DNA of 64,000 bases from contig JAXMFT010000003.1 of the NCBI GenBank assembly GCA_046347635.1, positions 62,001-126,000 of the forward strand, given 5' to 3'. This document shows, piece by piece, positions 49,904-58,275 of the stretch. Below the pieces are notes generated by a model. That model was given only the letters and a program-made list of their open reading frames with translations. It was not told where the DNA came from and searched no databases. The translations under genes were made by a program, and so were the position numbers. The stretch is from JAGVSZ01 sp019137045 (GTDB lineage Bacteria; Pseudomonadota; Gammaproteobacteria; Burkholderiales; SG8-39). How positions within the stretch are numbered: position 1 is the first letter of the stretch; every line of letters starts with the position of its first letter.

Positions 49904-50602
49904 TCAAACCGCCACGTGCTCCTTCAGTTTCGCCAGGGACAGGTCGGCGAGCCGGCCCTGGTCCACGATCTGTCCCTTCGAGAGCGCGTAGTAGCGCTCC
50001 GCCACGCGCCGCACCAGCCCGAAGTTCTGCTCGATCAGCAGCAGCCCGGTGCCGCCGTCGGCGAGCCGGCGCAGCACCACGGCGAGCTCGTCGACGATCA
50101 CCGGCGCGAGGCCCTCGCTCGGCTCGTCGAGGACGAGCAGCGCCGGGTTGGCCATCAGCGCCCGGCCGATGGCGAGCATCTGCTGCTGCCCGCCGGAGAG
50201 CGCGGTGCCCGGGGTGTCGGCGCGCTCGCGCAGCACCGGGAAGAGCTCGAACACGCCCTCGAGGTTCCACGCGCCGGGGCGGCGCACCGCGGCGCCGAGG
50301 AGGAGATTCTCGCGCACGGTGAGGTTCGGAATGATGTGCCGGCCCTGCAGCACGACGGCCACGCCGGCGCGCGCGGCGGTGAAGTGCTGGAGCGAGCGCT
50401 GCGGCGCGCCGCGGAAGCGGACCTCGCCCGCGCGCAGCCGTGCGACGCCGAGGAAGGTGTTCACCACCGTGCTCTTGCCGACGCCGTTGCGGCCGAGGAT
50501 GGCGACGCGCTCGTTCTCGCCCACCGCCAGGTCGATCCCGTGCAGCACGCGCGCCTCGCCGTAGCCCGCCTCCACCGCGCGAAAACCGAGCAGCTCGCTC
50601 AC
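49904..50602 (-). CDS. ABC transporter ATP-binding protein, LivF family
   Basis: A 232-residue ATPase: Walker A GRNGVGKST near 36-44, signature LSGGQQQMLAIGRALM near 136, Walker B LLVLDEPSEGLAP near 156, H-loop in LLLIEQNFGLV (Gln-Asn, as in LivF). GTG start overlapping the LivG stop (GTGA). Confidence 0.92.
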   Translation of the reverse strand: MSELLGFRAVEAGYGEARVLHGIDLAVGENERVAILGRNGVGKSTVVNTFLGVARLRAGEVRFRGAPQRSLQHFTAARAGVAVVLQGRHIIPNLTVRENLLLGAAVRRPGAWNLEGVFELFPVLRERADTPGTALSGGQQQMLAIGRALMANPALLVLDEPSEGLAPVIVDELAVVLRRLADGGTGLLLIEQNFGLVRRVAERYYALSKGQIVDQGRLADLSLAKLKEHVAV

Positions 50603-51312
50603 TCGACCGCGCTCCCGAGGTACGCGGTCACCACCTCCGGGATGCTGCGGATCTCCGCGGGCGTGCCCTCGGCGAGCACGCGCCCCAGGTGCAGCACCGT
50701 GATGCGGTGGCAGATCGAGAACACGACGTCCATGTCGTGCTCGACGAGCAGCACCGTGACCTTCCAGCGGCTGGCGAGATCGCGCAGCAGCTCGGCGAGC
50801 GCCATCGACTCCTTCATCGACAGCCCGGCCGCCGGCTCGTCGAGCAGCAGCACGGTGGGCCGGCCGATCAGCGCGAGCGCGAGGTCGAGGCGGCGGCGGT
50901 CGCCGTAGGAGACGTCCGCCGCGCGCATGTGCGCGATCGCGGCGAGCCCCATCTCGTGCAGCACCTCGTCCACGTTCGGCGTCTCGGCGCGCCACGAGGC
51001 GACCTCGAGCTGCTCGCGCACCGCGAGCTCGGGAAAGACGTTAGTGCGCTGGAACGAGCGCGCGAGCCCGCTGCGGCGCCGCTGCTGCGCGGACAGGCGG
51101 CTGATGTCCGCCCCGCGCAGCCGCACCGACCCCTGCCAGTCGTCGGCCCGGCCCGAGAGGACGTCGATCAGCGTGGACTTGCCCGCGCCGTTCGGCCCGA
51201 TCAGCCCGCGGATCTCGCCGTCGGGGACCGCCAGGTCCACCGCGTCGAGCGCCGTGAAACCGCCATAGCGTCGCGTCAGCCCCCCGCCCTCGATCGCGAA
51301 CGTCTCAGCCAT
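50599..51312 (-). CDS. ABC transporter ATP-binding protein, LivG family
   Basis: A 237-residue ATPase: Walker A GPNGAGKST near 38-46, signature VSYGDRRRLDLALAL (the LSYGQ-type LivG variant), Walker B VLLLDEPAAGLS near 163 and H-loop LLVEHDMDVV. Its ATG lies within the end of the LivM gene (8-base overlap), showing coupling. Confidence 0.93.
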   Translation of the reverse strand: MAETFAIEGGGLTRRYGGFTALDAVDLAVPDGEIRGLIGPNGAGKSTLIDVLSGRADDWQGSVRLRGADISRLSAQQRRRSGLARSFQRTNVFPELAVREQLEVASWRAETPNVDEVLHEMGLAAIAHMRAADVSYGDRRRLDLALALIGRPTVLLLDEPAAGLSMKESMALAELLRDLASRWKVTVLLVEHDMDVVFSICHRITVLHLGRVLAEGTPAEIRSIPEVVTAYLGSAVE

Positions 51313-52327
51313 GGGTGCGGCCGCCCGCGGGACGCAGGCGCTGGAGGAGGCGGACCAGCGCCCCGCCGATGCCGAGCGGCAGCGCCACCGTGACGACGAT
51401 GAGGGTGAGCCCGATCATCGCCGGCCAGTGCTCGGTGAGGTCGCCCGCCAGGTCCTTGAAGAAGAAGAACACCACCCCGCCCAGGGCCGGCCCCCAGAGG
51501 AGCTTCGTGCCGCCCACGATGGCCATGATCAGCGCCGACCCCGACAGGCTCCAGTGCAGCATCTCCGGGGAAACGAAAGCGTTGTAGAGCGCGAACAGCG
51601 TGCCGGCGACGGCCCCGATCAGGGCCGAGAGCGCGAACACCAGCGCGCGCGGCACCACCGTCTGGTAGCCGAGGAAGCGGGCGCGCTCCTCGTTCTCGCG
51701 GATCGCCGCCGTCACGCGCCCGAACCGGGTGCGCGTCAGGAGGTGCAGCCCGAACAGGATCACGACCAGCGCGACCCACGCAATCACGAACATGGACTGC
51801 GGCCGCTGGAAGATCTCGGTCGGGACGCCGTACAGCGCCCGCGGCAGGCTGATCGCGAACCCGTCCTCGCCGCCCGTGATCTCGCGCGCGCGCAGCGCGA
51901 ACTCGTGGAACGCCTGCCCGATCGCGAGCGTGAGCATCGAGAACGCCACGCCGGGGATGCGCACGATCACCAGCCCGAGCAGGAAGGCGAGCAGCGTGGG
52001 CGCCGCCACCGCGAGGACGATCGACACCTCGGCCGGCCACAGCCCGTGCCTCGCCGGCAGCGCGATGAAGTAGCCGGCGAGCCCGAAGAACGCCGCGTGG
52101 CCGAAGCTCACCAGCCCGGCCTGCCGGATCAGGAGCCCCACCGCGGTCGCGAGGATGCCGCCGATCACCGCCTGCGTGAGCAGGGTGATCGCGAGCGTGG
52201 AGGTCACCACCTGCGGCAGGAGCGCGCCGGCCGCGAGCGCCGCCGCGAGCACGCTCCAGGTCCACCGCGCCGGCGCCGCCCCTGGCGGCGCCGCGGCGAG
52301 CGCGCTGCTCTCGGCCTGCCGGCTCAT
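51305..52327 (-). CDS. ABC transporter permease, LivM family
   Basis: A 340-residue membrane protein. GLLIRQAGLVSFGHAAFFGLAGYF near 72-95 is the LivM signature and RTRFGRVTAAIRENEERARFLGY near 209-231 the coupling region. ATG overlaps the LivH stop (ATGA). The first 30 residues (SRQAESSALAAAPPGAAPAR) are cytoplasmic and Ala-rich. Confidence 0.92.
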   Translation of the reverse strand: MSRQAESSALAAAPPGAAPARWTWSVLAAALAAGALLPQVVTSTLAITLLTQAVIGGILATAVGLLIRQAGLVSFGHAAFFGLAGYFIALPARHGLWPAEVSIVLAVAAPTLLAFLLGLVIVRIPGVAFSMLTLAIGQAFHEFALRAREITGGEDGFAISLPRALYGVPTEIFQRPQSMFVIAWVALVVILFGLHLLTRTRFGRVTAAIRENEERARFLGYQTVVPRALVFALSALIGAVAGTLFALYNAFVSPEMLHWSLSGSALIMAIVGGTKLLWGPALGGVVFFFFKDLAGDLTEHWPAMIGLTLIVVTVALPLGIGGALVRLLQRLRPAGGRTHG

Positions 52328-53175
52328 ACGTGCTGGCCCGCGAAGCCGGAGGGCCGCCAGATCAGGATGCCCACCATCAGCAGGAACGGGATCATGGTCG
52401 CCGCCCACGGCAGGTACACCACGCCGAAGTTGTGCAGCTGCCCGATGATGAGGGCGGCGAAGAACGCGCCGGAGAAGCTGCCCAGCCCGCCCACCACCAC
52501 CACGATGAACGAGTCGATCAGGATGAAGCTGCCCATGCTCGGCGAGAGCGCGAGCAGCGGCGCCGAGACCGTGCCCGACAGGCCCGCGAGCGCGGTGCCA
52601 GCGGCGACCACCAGGACGCTCACGCGGTCGGTGTTCACGCCGAGGATCGCCGTGGTCGTGCGGTCCACGCTCGAGGCGCGGACGAACAGGCCGATGCGGC
52701 TCATGCGCAGCCACAGCGAGAGGCCGATCGCGACCGCCGCGGCGAGCGCGATCACGAAGAGGCGGTAGGTCGGGAAGCTCTCGCCCAGGATCTGCACCGT
52801 CCCGGCCAGCGCCGCCGGCGGCTTGAGCGACAGGAAATCCTTGCCCCAGATGGTGCGCACCGCGTCCTCGAGCACGAGCAGGATCCCGAACGTGACCAGC
52901 ACCGTGACGATCGGGTCCTCGCGCTGCAGCGGGCGGAACACGACCGCGTCGAGAAACACGCCGAGCACCGCGAGCACGACGACCGAGACGACGAGCCCGA
53001 GCCAGAAGTTGCCGAAGTGGGTCGCGATCGCGTAGCCCACGTACGCGCCGACCATGAACAGGCTGCCGTGGGCGAAGTTCACCACCCGGCGCAGCCCGAA
53101 GATGAGCACGAGCCCGACCGCGAGGATGTAGAGCAGGCCGCCGTAGACGAGCCCGTTGAGCGTCTGCAGAAGCAT
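52324..53175 (-). CDS. ABC transporter permease, LivH family
   Basis: A 283-residue membrane protein beginning MLLQTLNGLVYGGLLYILAV, the usual LivH N-terminus; FGLRRVVNFAHGSLFMVGAYVGY follows and GGLGSFSGAFFAALIIGQLHNFG near 235-257 is the coupling region. Open frame continues far upstream without family resemblance, so the ATG at 53175 is chosen although its ribosome site is weak (a GTG six bases upstream is possible). First gene of the operon livH-livM-livG-livF-receptor. Confidence 0.9.
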   Translation of the reverse strand: MLLQTLNGLVYGGLLYILAVGLVLIFGLRRVVNFAHGSLFMVGAYVGYAIATHFGNFWLGLVVSVVVLAVLGVFLDAVVFRPLQREDPIVTVLVTFGILLVLEDAVRTIWGKDFLSLKPPAALAGTVQILGESFPTYRLFVIALAAAVAIGLSLWLRMSRIGLFVRASSVDRTTTAILGVNTDRVSVLVVAAGTALAGLSGTVSAPLLALSPSMGSFILIDSFIVVVVGGLGSFSGAFFAALIIGQLHNFGVVYLPWAATMIPFLLMVGILIWRPSGFAGQHV

Positions 53176-53482
53176 GGCCACGATCGCGCCTGCGCACGCC
53201 GGATCCGGCACGCGCGGACGAAGCTCCTCCCCCTCGTCGAAGTTCGCTCCGCGCGGAACCGCGGCCTCGCTTGGCGTCGGCTGCCCCGGCCCGCGCGCCG
53301 AAGGATCGTCGGTTCGGTGCGGTGCGTCAAGCCTCCCGCGCAAAGCCGCGCGCGTCCGGCCGTGACGTCCCGCGGCGCAACACGCTCCGCGCGCCAAGCC
53401 GTGATTCCGGTGCGATCTTGCGCTGCGCAGCCGATGCTAGACTCGCGCTCCCCGGCGCATCGCGCGCACTGCGAGGAGGGTC
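53176..53482. other. Intergenic region between divergent liv operon and Dabb gene
   Basis: This 307-base gap separates divergent operons. In the plus direction a TAGACT -10-like box lies about 50 bases before the Dabb ATG, with GAGGAGG as ribosome site, but no convincing -35 box is placed 16-18 bases before it. I see no palindrome, sigma-54 site or CRP/FNR-type box. Confidence 0.5.
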
Positions 53483-53785
53483 ATGTTCTATCACATCGTG
53501 ATGATGCGTTTTCAGGATGCGGACCGCGCCTTCCACGATCGCGTGCACGGCTACGGCGAGCGCATCAAGCGCGAGCTCCCCTACGTGCGCGCCTACGACT
53601 ATTGCCGCAACGAGGCGTCGCGGGCCAAGGGATTCGACTGCGCGATCATCGCGCGCTTCGACTCGAGCGCCGACCACGACCGCTACCAGGTGTCCGACGT
53701 GCACCAGGAGATGAAGGCGTTCATGATGCCGCGCATCGCGGACCTCGTCGTCTGCGATTCCGACACCGCGGGCGCGCGCCCGTGA
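53483..53785 (+). CDS. Dabb (stress-responsive A/B barrel) domain protein
   Basis: A 100-residue ferredoxin-like dimeric barrel protein. MFYHIVMMRFQD opens with the His of the family, FDCAIIARFDSSADHDRYQVSDVHQEM (about 52-78) contains the conserved F-x-S...Y...H pattern, and the end IADLVVCDSD is the last strand. Its stop overlaps the GTG start of the following CoA ligase, so they are co-translated. Small Dabb proteins act as cyclases, isomerases or decarboxylases on small ring compounds; no specific reaction can be assigned. Confidence 0.85.
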   Translation: MFYHIVMMRFQDADRAFHDRVHGYGERIKRELPYVRAYDYCRNEASRAKGFDCAIIARFDSSADHDRYQVSDVHQEMKAFMMPRIADLVVCDSDTAGARP

Positions 53786-55746
53786 GCGCCGCGCCCCCGG
53801 CCGCCGCGGGCGGCTTCGCCTGGCAGCCCGACGAAGCGTTCAGGGCGGCCGCGAACTGGCAGGCGTTCCTGCGCGCCGAGCGGCTGCCGGACTATCCCGC
53901 GCTCGCGCGCCGCGCCGCGGCCGAGCCGGAGTGGTTCTGGGACGCCCTCATCCGCTTCCTCGGCGTGCGCTTCGTCGTGCCCTACTCGCGCGTGCTCGAC
54001 CTCTCGGGCGGGATCGAGTGGCCGAAGTGGTGCGTCGGCGGCACCACCAACGCGACGCTCTCGTGCCTCGACCGGCACGTCGAGTCCGCGCGCCGCGACC
54101 ACCCCGCGCTCGTGTGGGAGTCCGAGGACGGCCAGGTCCGCACCTGGACCTACGCGCAGCTCCACGCCGAGACCTGCCGGCTCGCCGGCGCGCTCGCGCA
54201 GCGCGGCCTGCGCGCCGGCGACGCGGTGGGAGTCTACATGCCGATGATGCCCGAGACCGCCGCGGCCTTCCTCGCGCTCGCGCGGCTCGGGTGCATCGTG
54301 CTGCCGCTCTTCTCGGGGTTCGGCGCCGCGGCGATCGCCACGCGCCTGAACGACGGCAACGCGGTCGCGGCGATCACGGTGGACGCCTGCCTGCGGCGCG
54401 GGAAGGTGGTGCCGATGAAGGCCATCCTCGACGAGGCGGCGCGGGAGGTGCCCACCCTGCGGCACGTCGTCGTCGCGCAGCGGCACGCGGGCGACGCGCC
54501 GATGCAGGCGGGCCGCGACGCGTGGTGGCACGACCTCGTGCGCGACCATGCGCCGGCGTTCCCGGCCGCGGCGCTCGACGCCGAGGCGCCGCTCCTGATC
54601 GTCTACACCTCGGGCACGACCGGCAGGCCCAAGGGCACGGTCCACACCCACTGCGGCTTCACGGTCAAGACCGGCGAGGATTTCCTGCTCTGCTTCGACC
54701 TCAAGCCGTCCGACCGGATGCTGTGGATGACCGACATGGGCTGGCTGGTCGGGCCGATCCAGATCCTCGCCGCGACGCTCGCCGGCGCGACGCTGGTGAT
54801 GGCCGAGGGCACGCCCGACTATCCGCAGCCGGCGCGGCTCTGGCGGCTGATCGAGGCGCACCGGGTGAGTTTCCTCGGCCTGAGCCCCACCATCGCGCGG
54901 ATCATGCTGCGCCACGGCGACGAGGGGGTCGCGCGCCACGACCTCGCCTCGCTGCGCGCGGTCGCCTCGACCGGGGAGCCGTGGGATCCGCAGTCGTGGA
55001 ACTGGGTGTTCGAGAAGGTGCTCGGCCGGCGCGGGCCGCTGATGAACTACTCGGGCGGCACCGAGATGGGCGGGCTGGTCGCCACCAACGTGCTCTACCC
55101 GATCAAGCCCGCGAGCTTCTTCGGCCCGATCCCGGGCACCGGCGCCGACATCGTCGATGCCGAGGGCCGCAGCGTCGCGACCGGCGAGGTCGGCGAGCTC
55201 GTCATGCGCGCGGCCTGCATCGGGACGACGCGCGGCCTGTGGCGCGACCCGGAGCGCTATCTCGACAGCTACTGGCGCCGCATCCCCGGCATGTGGGTGC
55301 ACGGCGACTGGGCCTCGCGCGACGCCGACGGGTGCTGGCACATCCACGGCCGCTCGGACGACACGATCAAGATCGCCGGCAAGCGCACCGGGCCGGCCGA
55401 GATCGAGGCGCTCGTCCTGGCGACGAAGCGGGTGACCGACGCCGCCGCGGTGGCCGTGCCCGATCCGACCAAGGGCTCCGCGGTGGTGTGCGCGGTGGTC
55501 GCCGCGCCGGGCGAGACCGCCGGCGCGGCGCTCGCCGACGCGCTCGCGGCCGCGGTGGTGGCCGGGCTCGGCGCCCCGTTCCGGCCGGGCCGCGTCGTGT
55601 TCGTGTCCGAGCTGCCGAAGACCCGCAACATGAAGACGATGCGCCGCGTGGTGCGCGCGGCGCTCACCGGCGAGCCCGCCGGCGACCTGACCGCCCTCGT
55701 GAACCCCGAGGCCGTGGACGAGCTGCGGCGAGCCCTGGCCGGATGA
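53782..55746 (+). CDS. Acetyl-CoA-synthetase-like AMP-forming acyl-CoA ligase
   Basis: A 654-residue ANL ligase of the ACS type, with an N-terminal ACAS_N-like segment (WQAFLRAERLPDYPAL..WDALIRFLGVRF). P-loop VYTSGTTGRPKGT near 275, NYSGGTEMGG near 430, HGRSDDTIKIAGKRTGPAEIE near 530-550 and the catalytic Lys in LPKTRNMKTMRR near 617. GTG start overlaps the Dabb stop and the stop overlaps the SDR ATG. Substrate could be a short or branched acid rather than acetate. Confidence 0.9.
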   Translation: MSAAPPAAAGGFAWQPDEAFRAAANWQAFLRAERLPDYPALARRAAAEPEWFWDALIRFLGVRFVVPYSRVLDLSGGIEWPKWCVGGTTNATLSCLDRHVESARRDHPALVWESEDGQVRTWTYAQLHAETCRLAGALAQRGLRAGDAVGVYMPMMPETAAAFLALARLGCIVLPLFSGFGAAAIATRLNDGNAVAAITVDACLRRGKVVPMKAILDEAAREVPTLRHVVVAQRHAGDAPMQAGRDAWWHDLVRDHAPAFPAAALDAEAPLLIVYTSGTTGRPKGTVHTHCGFTVKTGEDFLLCFDLKPSDRMLWMTDMGWLVGPIQILAATLAGATLVMAEGTPDYPQPARLWRLIEAHRVSFLGLSPTIARIMLRHGDEGVARHDLASLRAVASTGEPWDPQSWNWVFEKVLGRRGPLMNYSGGTEMGGLVATNVLYPIKPASFFGPIPGTGADIVDAEGRSVATGEVGELVMRAACIGTTRGLWRDPERYLDSYWRRIPGMWVHGDWASRDADGCWHIHGRSDDTIKIAGKRTGPAEIEALVLATKRVTDAAAVAVPDPTKGSAVVCAVVAAPGETAGAALADALAAAVVAGLGAPFRPGRVVFVSELPKTRNMKTMRRVVRAALTGEPAGDLTALVNPEAVDELRRALAG

Positions 55747-56516
55747 GCGGAGCGCCGCGGCTCGCCGGCCGGGTCGCGCTGGTCACCGGCGCCGGCGGTC
55801 CGATGGGGCGGTCGATCGCCGCGCGCTTCGCGCAGGAAGGCGCGTCCCTCGTGCTCGCGGAGATCTCCGGCAACCGACTGCGGGAGGGGCAGGCGGCGGT
55901 GGAGGCCGCGCTCGCGCCGGAGGCCGGGGTGGTCGCGCACCGCGCCGACGTGACGCAGCGCGACGAGGCGCGCGCGGCGTACGAAGCGGGCATGGCCCGC
56001 TTCGGGCGCATCGACATCCTGGTCAACGTCGTCGGCGGCATCCGCGGCACGACGCTCTTCGCGCCGCTCTGCGCGCTCGACGAGGCGCGCTGGGACGACA
56101 CCTTCCGCCTCAACCTCAAGCCGGCCTTCCACCTCGTGCGGCTCGTCGCGCCGGGAATGGTCGAGCGCCGCTACGGCAAGATCGTCAACGTCTCGTCCAT
56201 GAACTTCGCCGGCGAGCCCGGCTCCTCGGACTACGGCGCGGCGAAGGCGGCGGTGGCCTCGCTGACGCGCACGCTCGCGATCGAGCTCGCGCCGCACGTG
56301 AACGTGAACTGCATCGCGCCCGGCACCATCCGCACGACGGTGGTGAGCCGGATGCCGCCGGAGGAGCTGGCGCGCTACGCGGCCAAGCCGCTGCTGCAGC
56401 GGATCGGGGAGCCGGCCGACGTCGCCAACGCCGCGCTCTTCCTCGCGAGCGACGAGTCCGCCTACATCACCGGCGAGATCCTCGCCGTCACCGGCGGGGT
56501 GTGGCCGGCGCTGTGA
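55743..56516 (+). CDS. SDR family oxidoreductase (first)
   Basis: A 257-residue classical short-chain dehydrogenase. Cofactor motif TGAGGPMGRS near 15, NVVGG near 90 (the NNAG motif altered to NVVG), catalytic Ser in NVSSM and Tyr-x3-Lys in YGAAK near 155-160, and the C-terminal YITGEILAVTGG. NAD(P)-dependent oxidation of a hydroxyacyl-CoA or cyclic alcohol is likely. Coupled to the ligase by ATGA overlap. Seven bases separate its end from the convergent SDR. Confidence 0.92.
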   Translation: MSGAPRLAGRVALVTGAGGPMGRSIAARFAQEGASLVLAEISGNRLREGQAAVEAALAPEAGVVAHRADVTQRDEARAAYEAGMARFGRIDILVNVVGGIRGTTLFAPLCALDEARWDDTFRLNLKPAFHLVRLVAPGMVERRYGKIVNVSSMNFAGEPGSSDYGAAKAAVASLTRTLAIELAPHVNVNCIAPGTIRTTVVSRMPPEELARYAAKPLLQRIGEPADVANAALFLASDESAYITGEILAVTGGVWPAL

Positions 56517-56523
56517 CGATCGT

Positions 56524-57294
56524 TCAGCCGGCCGTGTAGCCGCCGTCGACGAACAGCGTCTGCCCGGTGATGAAGCGCGCGGCGGGCGAGGCGAGGAACA
56601 CGAGCGCCCCGGCGATGTCCTCGGGCTCCCCGAGGCGGCCGAGCGCGGTGCGGTCGAGGACCGCCTGGTAGAGCTGCGGCTGCGTGCGCACCAGCTCGCG
56701 GTTGAGGTCGGTCACGATGACCGTCGGCCCGATGGCGTTCACCCGGATGCCGTGCGGCCCGAGCTCGAGCGCGAGCGCGCGCGTGAAGTTCGCCACCGCC
56801 CCCTTCGCCGCCGCGTAAGCGCTGCGCCGCGCCATCCCGCGCGCCGCCAGGATCGAGCCCATGTTGATGATCGCGCCCGCACGCTGGCGCAGCATCACCG
56901 GCGCGACGGCGCGCGCGCAGTAGAACGCGCCGGTCGCGCTCGTGTCCATGGCGCGGCGCCAGTCCTCGTCGGTCAGCTCGAGCAGGGTCTGCGGCGCCAT
57001 GACGCCCGCGTTGTTGAGCAGGATGTCGATGCGCCCGAACTCGCCCGCCGCCTGCGCGACCATCCGGTCCACGTCGCGGCTCTGCGTGACGTCCGCGACG
57101 ATCGCCGCCGCGCGCCGGCCGTACGCGCGCACCGCGTCCGCGGCCGCGTCCAGGCTGGCCGCCGTCCGGCCGACCACCACGACGTCCGCCCCGGCCGCGG
57201 CGAACGCGCGCGCCGCCAGGCCCCCGAGCCCGCCCCCGCCGCCGGTGACGAGCGCGACCTGTCCGTCCAGGCGCAGCGACGGGAATGCGTCCAC
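56524..57294 (-). CDS. SDR family oxidoreductase (second)
   Basis: A 256-residue short-chain dehydrogenase: TGGGGGLGG near 17, LLNNAGVMAP near 92, Ser in NMGSI and YAAAK near 158-162, and FITGQTLFVDGGY at the end. A GTG start at 57294 gives the N-terminus MDAFPSLRLDGQVALVTGG; the ribosome site is weak. Last gene of the minus-strand block that begins with the AMP-ligase at 63727. Confidence 0.91.
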   Translation of the reverse strand: MDAFPSLRLDGQVALVTGGGGGLGGLAARAFAAAGADVVVVGRTAASLDAAADAVRAYGRRAAAIVADVTQSRDVDRMVAQAAGEFGRIDILLNNAGVMAPQTLLELTDEDWRRAMDTSATGAFYCARAVAPVMLRQRAGAIINMGSILAARGMARRSAYAAAKGAVANFTRALALELGPHGIRVNAIGPTVIVTDLNRELVRTQPQLYQAVLDRTALGRLGEPEDIAGALVFLASPAARFITGQTLFVDGGYTAG

Positions 57295-57309
57295 GGCGCG
57301 CCCGCGCGC

Positions 57310-58101
57310 TCAGCCCGCCATCTGGCCGCCGTCGAGCGGCAGCGCGATGCCGGTGATCATGCGCGCCTCGTCGGAGGCGAGGAAGACCGCGGCGTTGCCG
57401 GTGTCCACCGGCTCGGGCATGCGGCCGAGCGGGATGCTCGCGCGAAAGCGCCGGCGCGCCTCCTCCATGTCGCCGGCCATGCCGGGCAGGAAGCGCGGCA
57501 GCATCGGCGTCTCGGTGACCGTCGGGCAGATCGCGTTCACGCGGACGTTGGCCGGCGCGAGCTCGAGCGCGAGCCCCTTCACCAGGCCGACGATGCCGTG
57601 CTTGGAGGCGGTGTAGACGGTGTAGTTCGGCCGCGCCTTGATCCCCTGCAGCGACGAGGTGAACAGGATCACCGCGCCGCCCGCGCGCTGTGCGCCCGCC
57701 GCGCGCAGCGCGGGGAGCGCCTCCTGCGTCATCCGGAACGCGCCCACGAGGTTGACGCCGATCACGCGCGCGAGCGTCGCGTCGTCGGCGGACTCCACCG
57801 GGCCGGCGAACGGCCCGCCGGCGTTGTTGTGCAGGATGTCGAGCGCGCCGAAGCGCGCGAGCGTCGCCTCGACCGCGGCGCGGCACTGGGCGCGCTCGGT
57901 GTGGTCGCAGCGCACGAAGTGCGCGGCGGAGCCGAGCTCGCGCGCGAGCTCCGCGCCGCGCCCCGCGTCGATGTCGGCGATCGTCACGCGCGCGCCTTCC
58001 GCGACGAAGCGCCGCACCGTCGCCGCCCCGAGGCCCGAGGCGCCGCCGGTCACGATCGCCACCCTGTCCTGCAGCCGCGCCACGCCTGCCCCCCCGCTCA
58101 C
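57310..58101 (-). CDS. SDR family oxidoreductase (third)
   Basis: A 263-residue short-chain dehydrogenase: TGGASGLGA near 19, LHNNAGG near 92, Ser in LFTSSLQG near 145 and YTASK near 160, with ITGIALPLDGGQMAG at the end. The GTG at 58101 overlaps the stop of a 54-residue gene upstream (GTGA). Confidence 0.91.
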   Translation of the reverse strand: MSGGAGVARLQDRVAIVTGGASGLGAATVRRFVAEGARVTIADIDAGRGAELARELGSAAHFVRCDHTERAQCRAAVEATLARFGALDILHNNAGGPFAGPVESADDATLARVIGVNLVGAFRMTQEALPALRAAGAQRAGGAVILFTSSLQGIKARPNYTVYTASKHGIVGLVKGLALELAPANVRVNAICPTVTETPMLPRFLPGMAGDMEEARRRFRASIPLGRMPEPVDTGNAAVFLASDEARMITGIALPLDGGQMAG

Positions 58102-58262
58102 TCCGGCGCGTCCGGCTGCGCCGCGCTCGCCCGCGCGGCGATCAGCGCGGTGATGCGGCCGTACAGGTGCTGGTACTGGCTGCGCATCAGCGCGTCGGGG
58201 CTCGCGAGCAGCCGCTCGGCCTCGCGCCGGAGCGTCTCCAGGATCCGCGCCTCGTCGTTCAT
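58098..58262 (-). CDS. Small hypothetical protein, 54 residues
   Basis: A short gene that fits exactly between the PaaK-like ligase and the third SDR: GGAGG seven bases before the ATG, start 13 bases after the ligase stop, TGA overlapping the SDR GTG. Sequence MNDEARILETLRREAERLL then SPDALMRSQYQHLYGRITAL is predicted mostly helical and amphipathic. I recognise no family. Tight spacing and its own ribosome site argue that it is translated. Confidence 0.65.
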   Translation of the reverse strand: MNDEARILETLRREAERLLASPDALMRSQYQHLYGRITALIAARASAAQPDAPE

Positions 58263-58275
58263 CGGTTCGCCTCCG

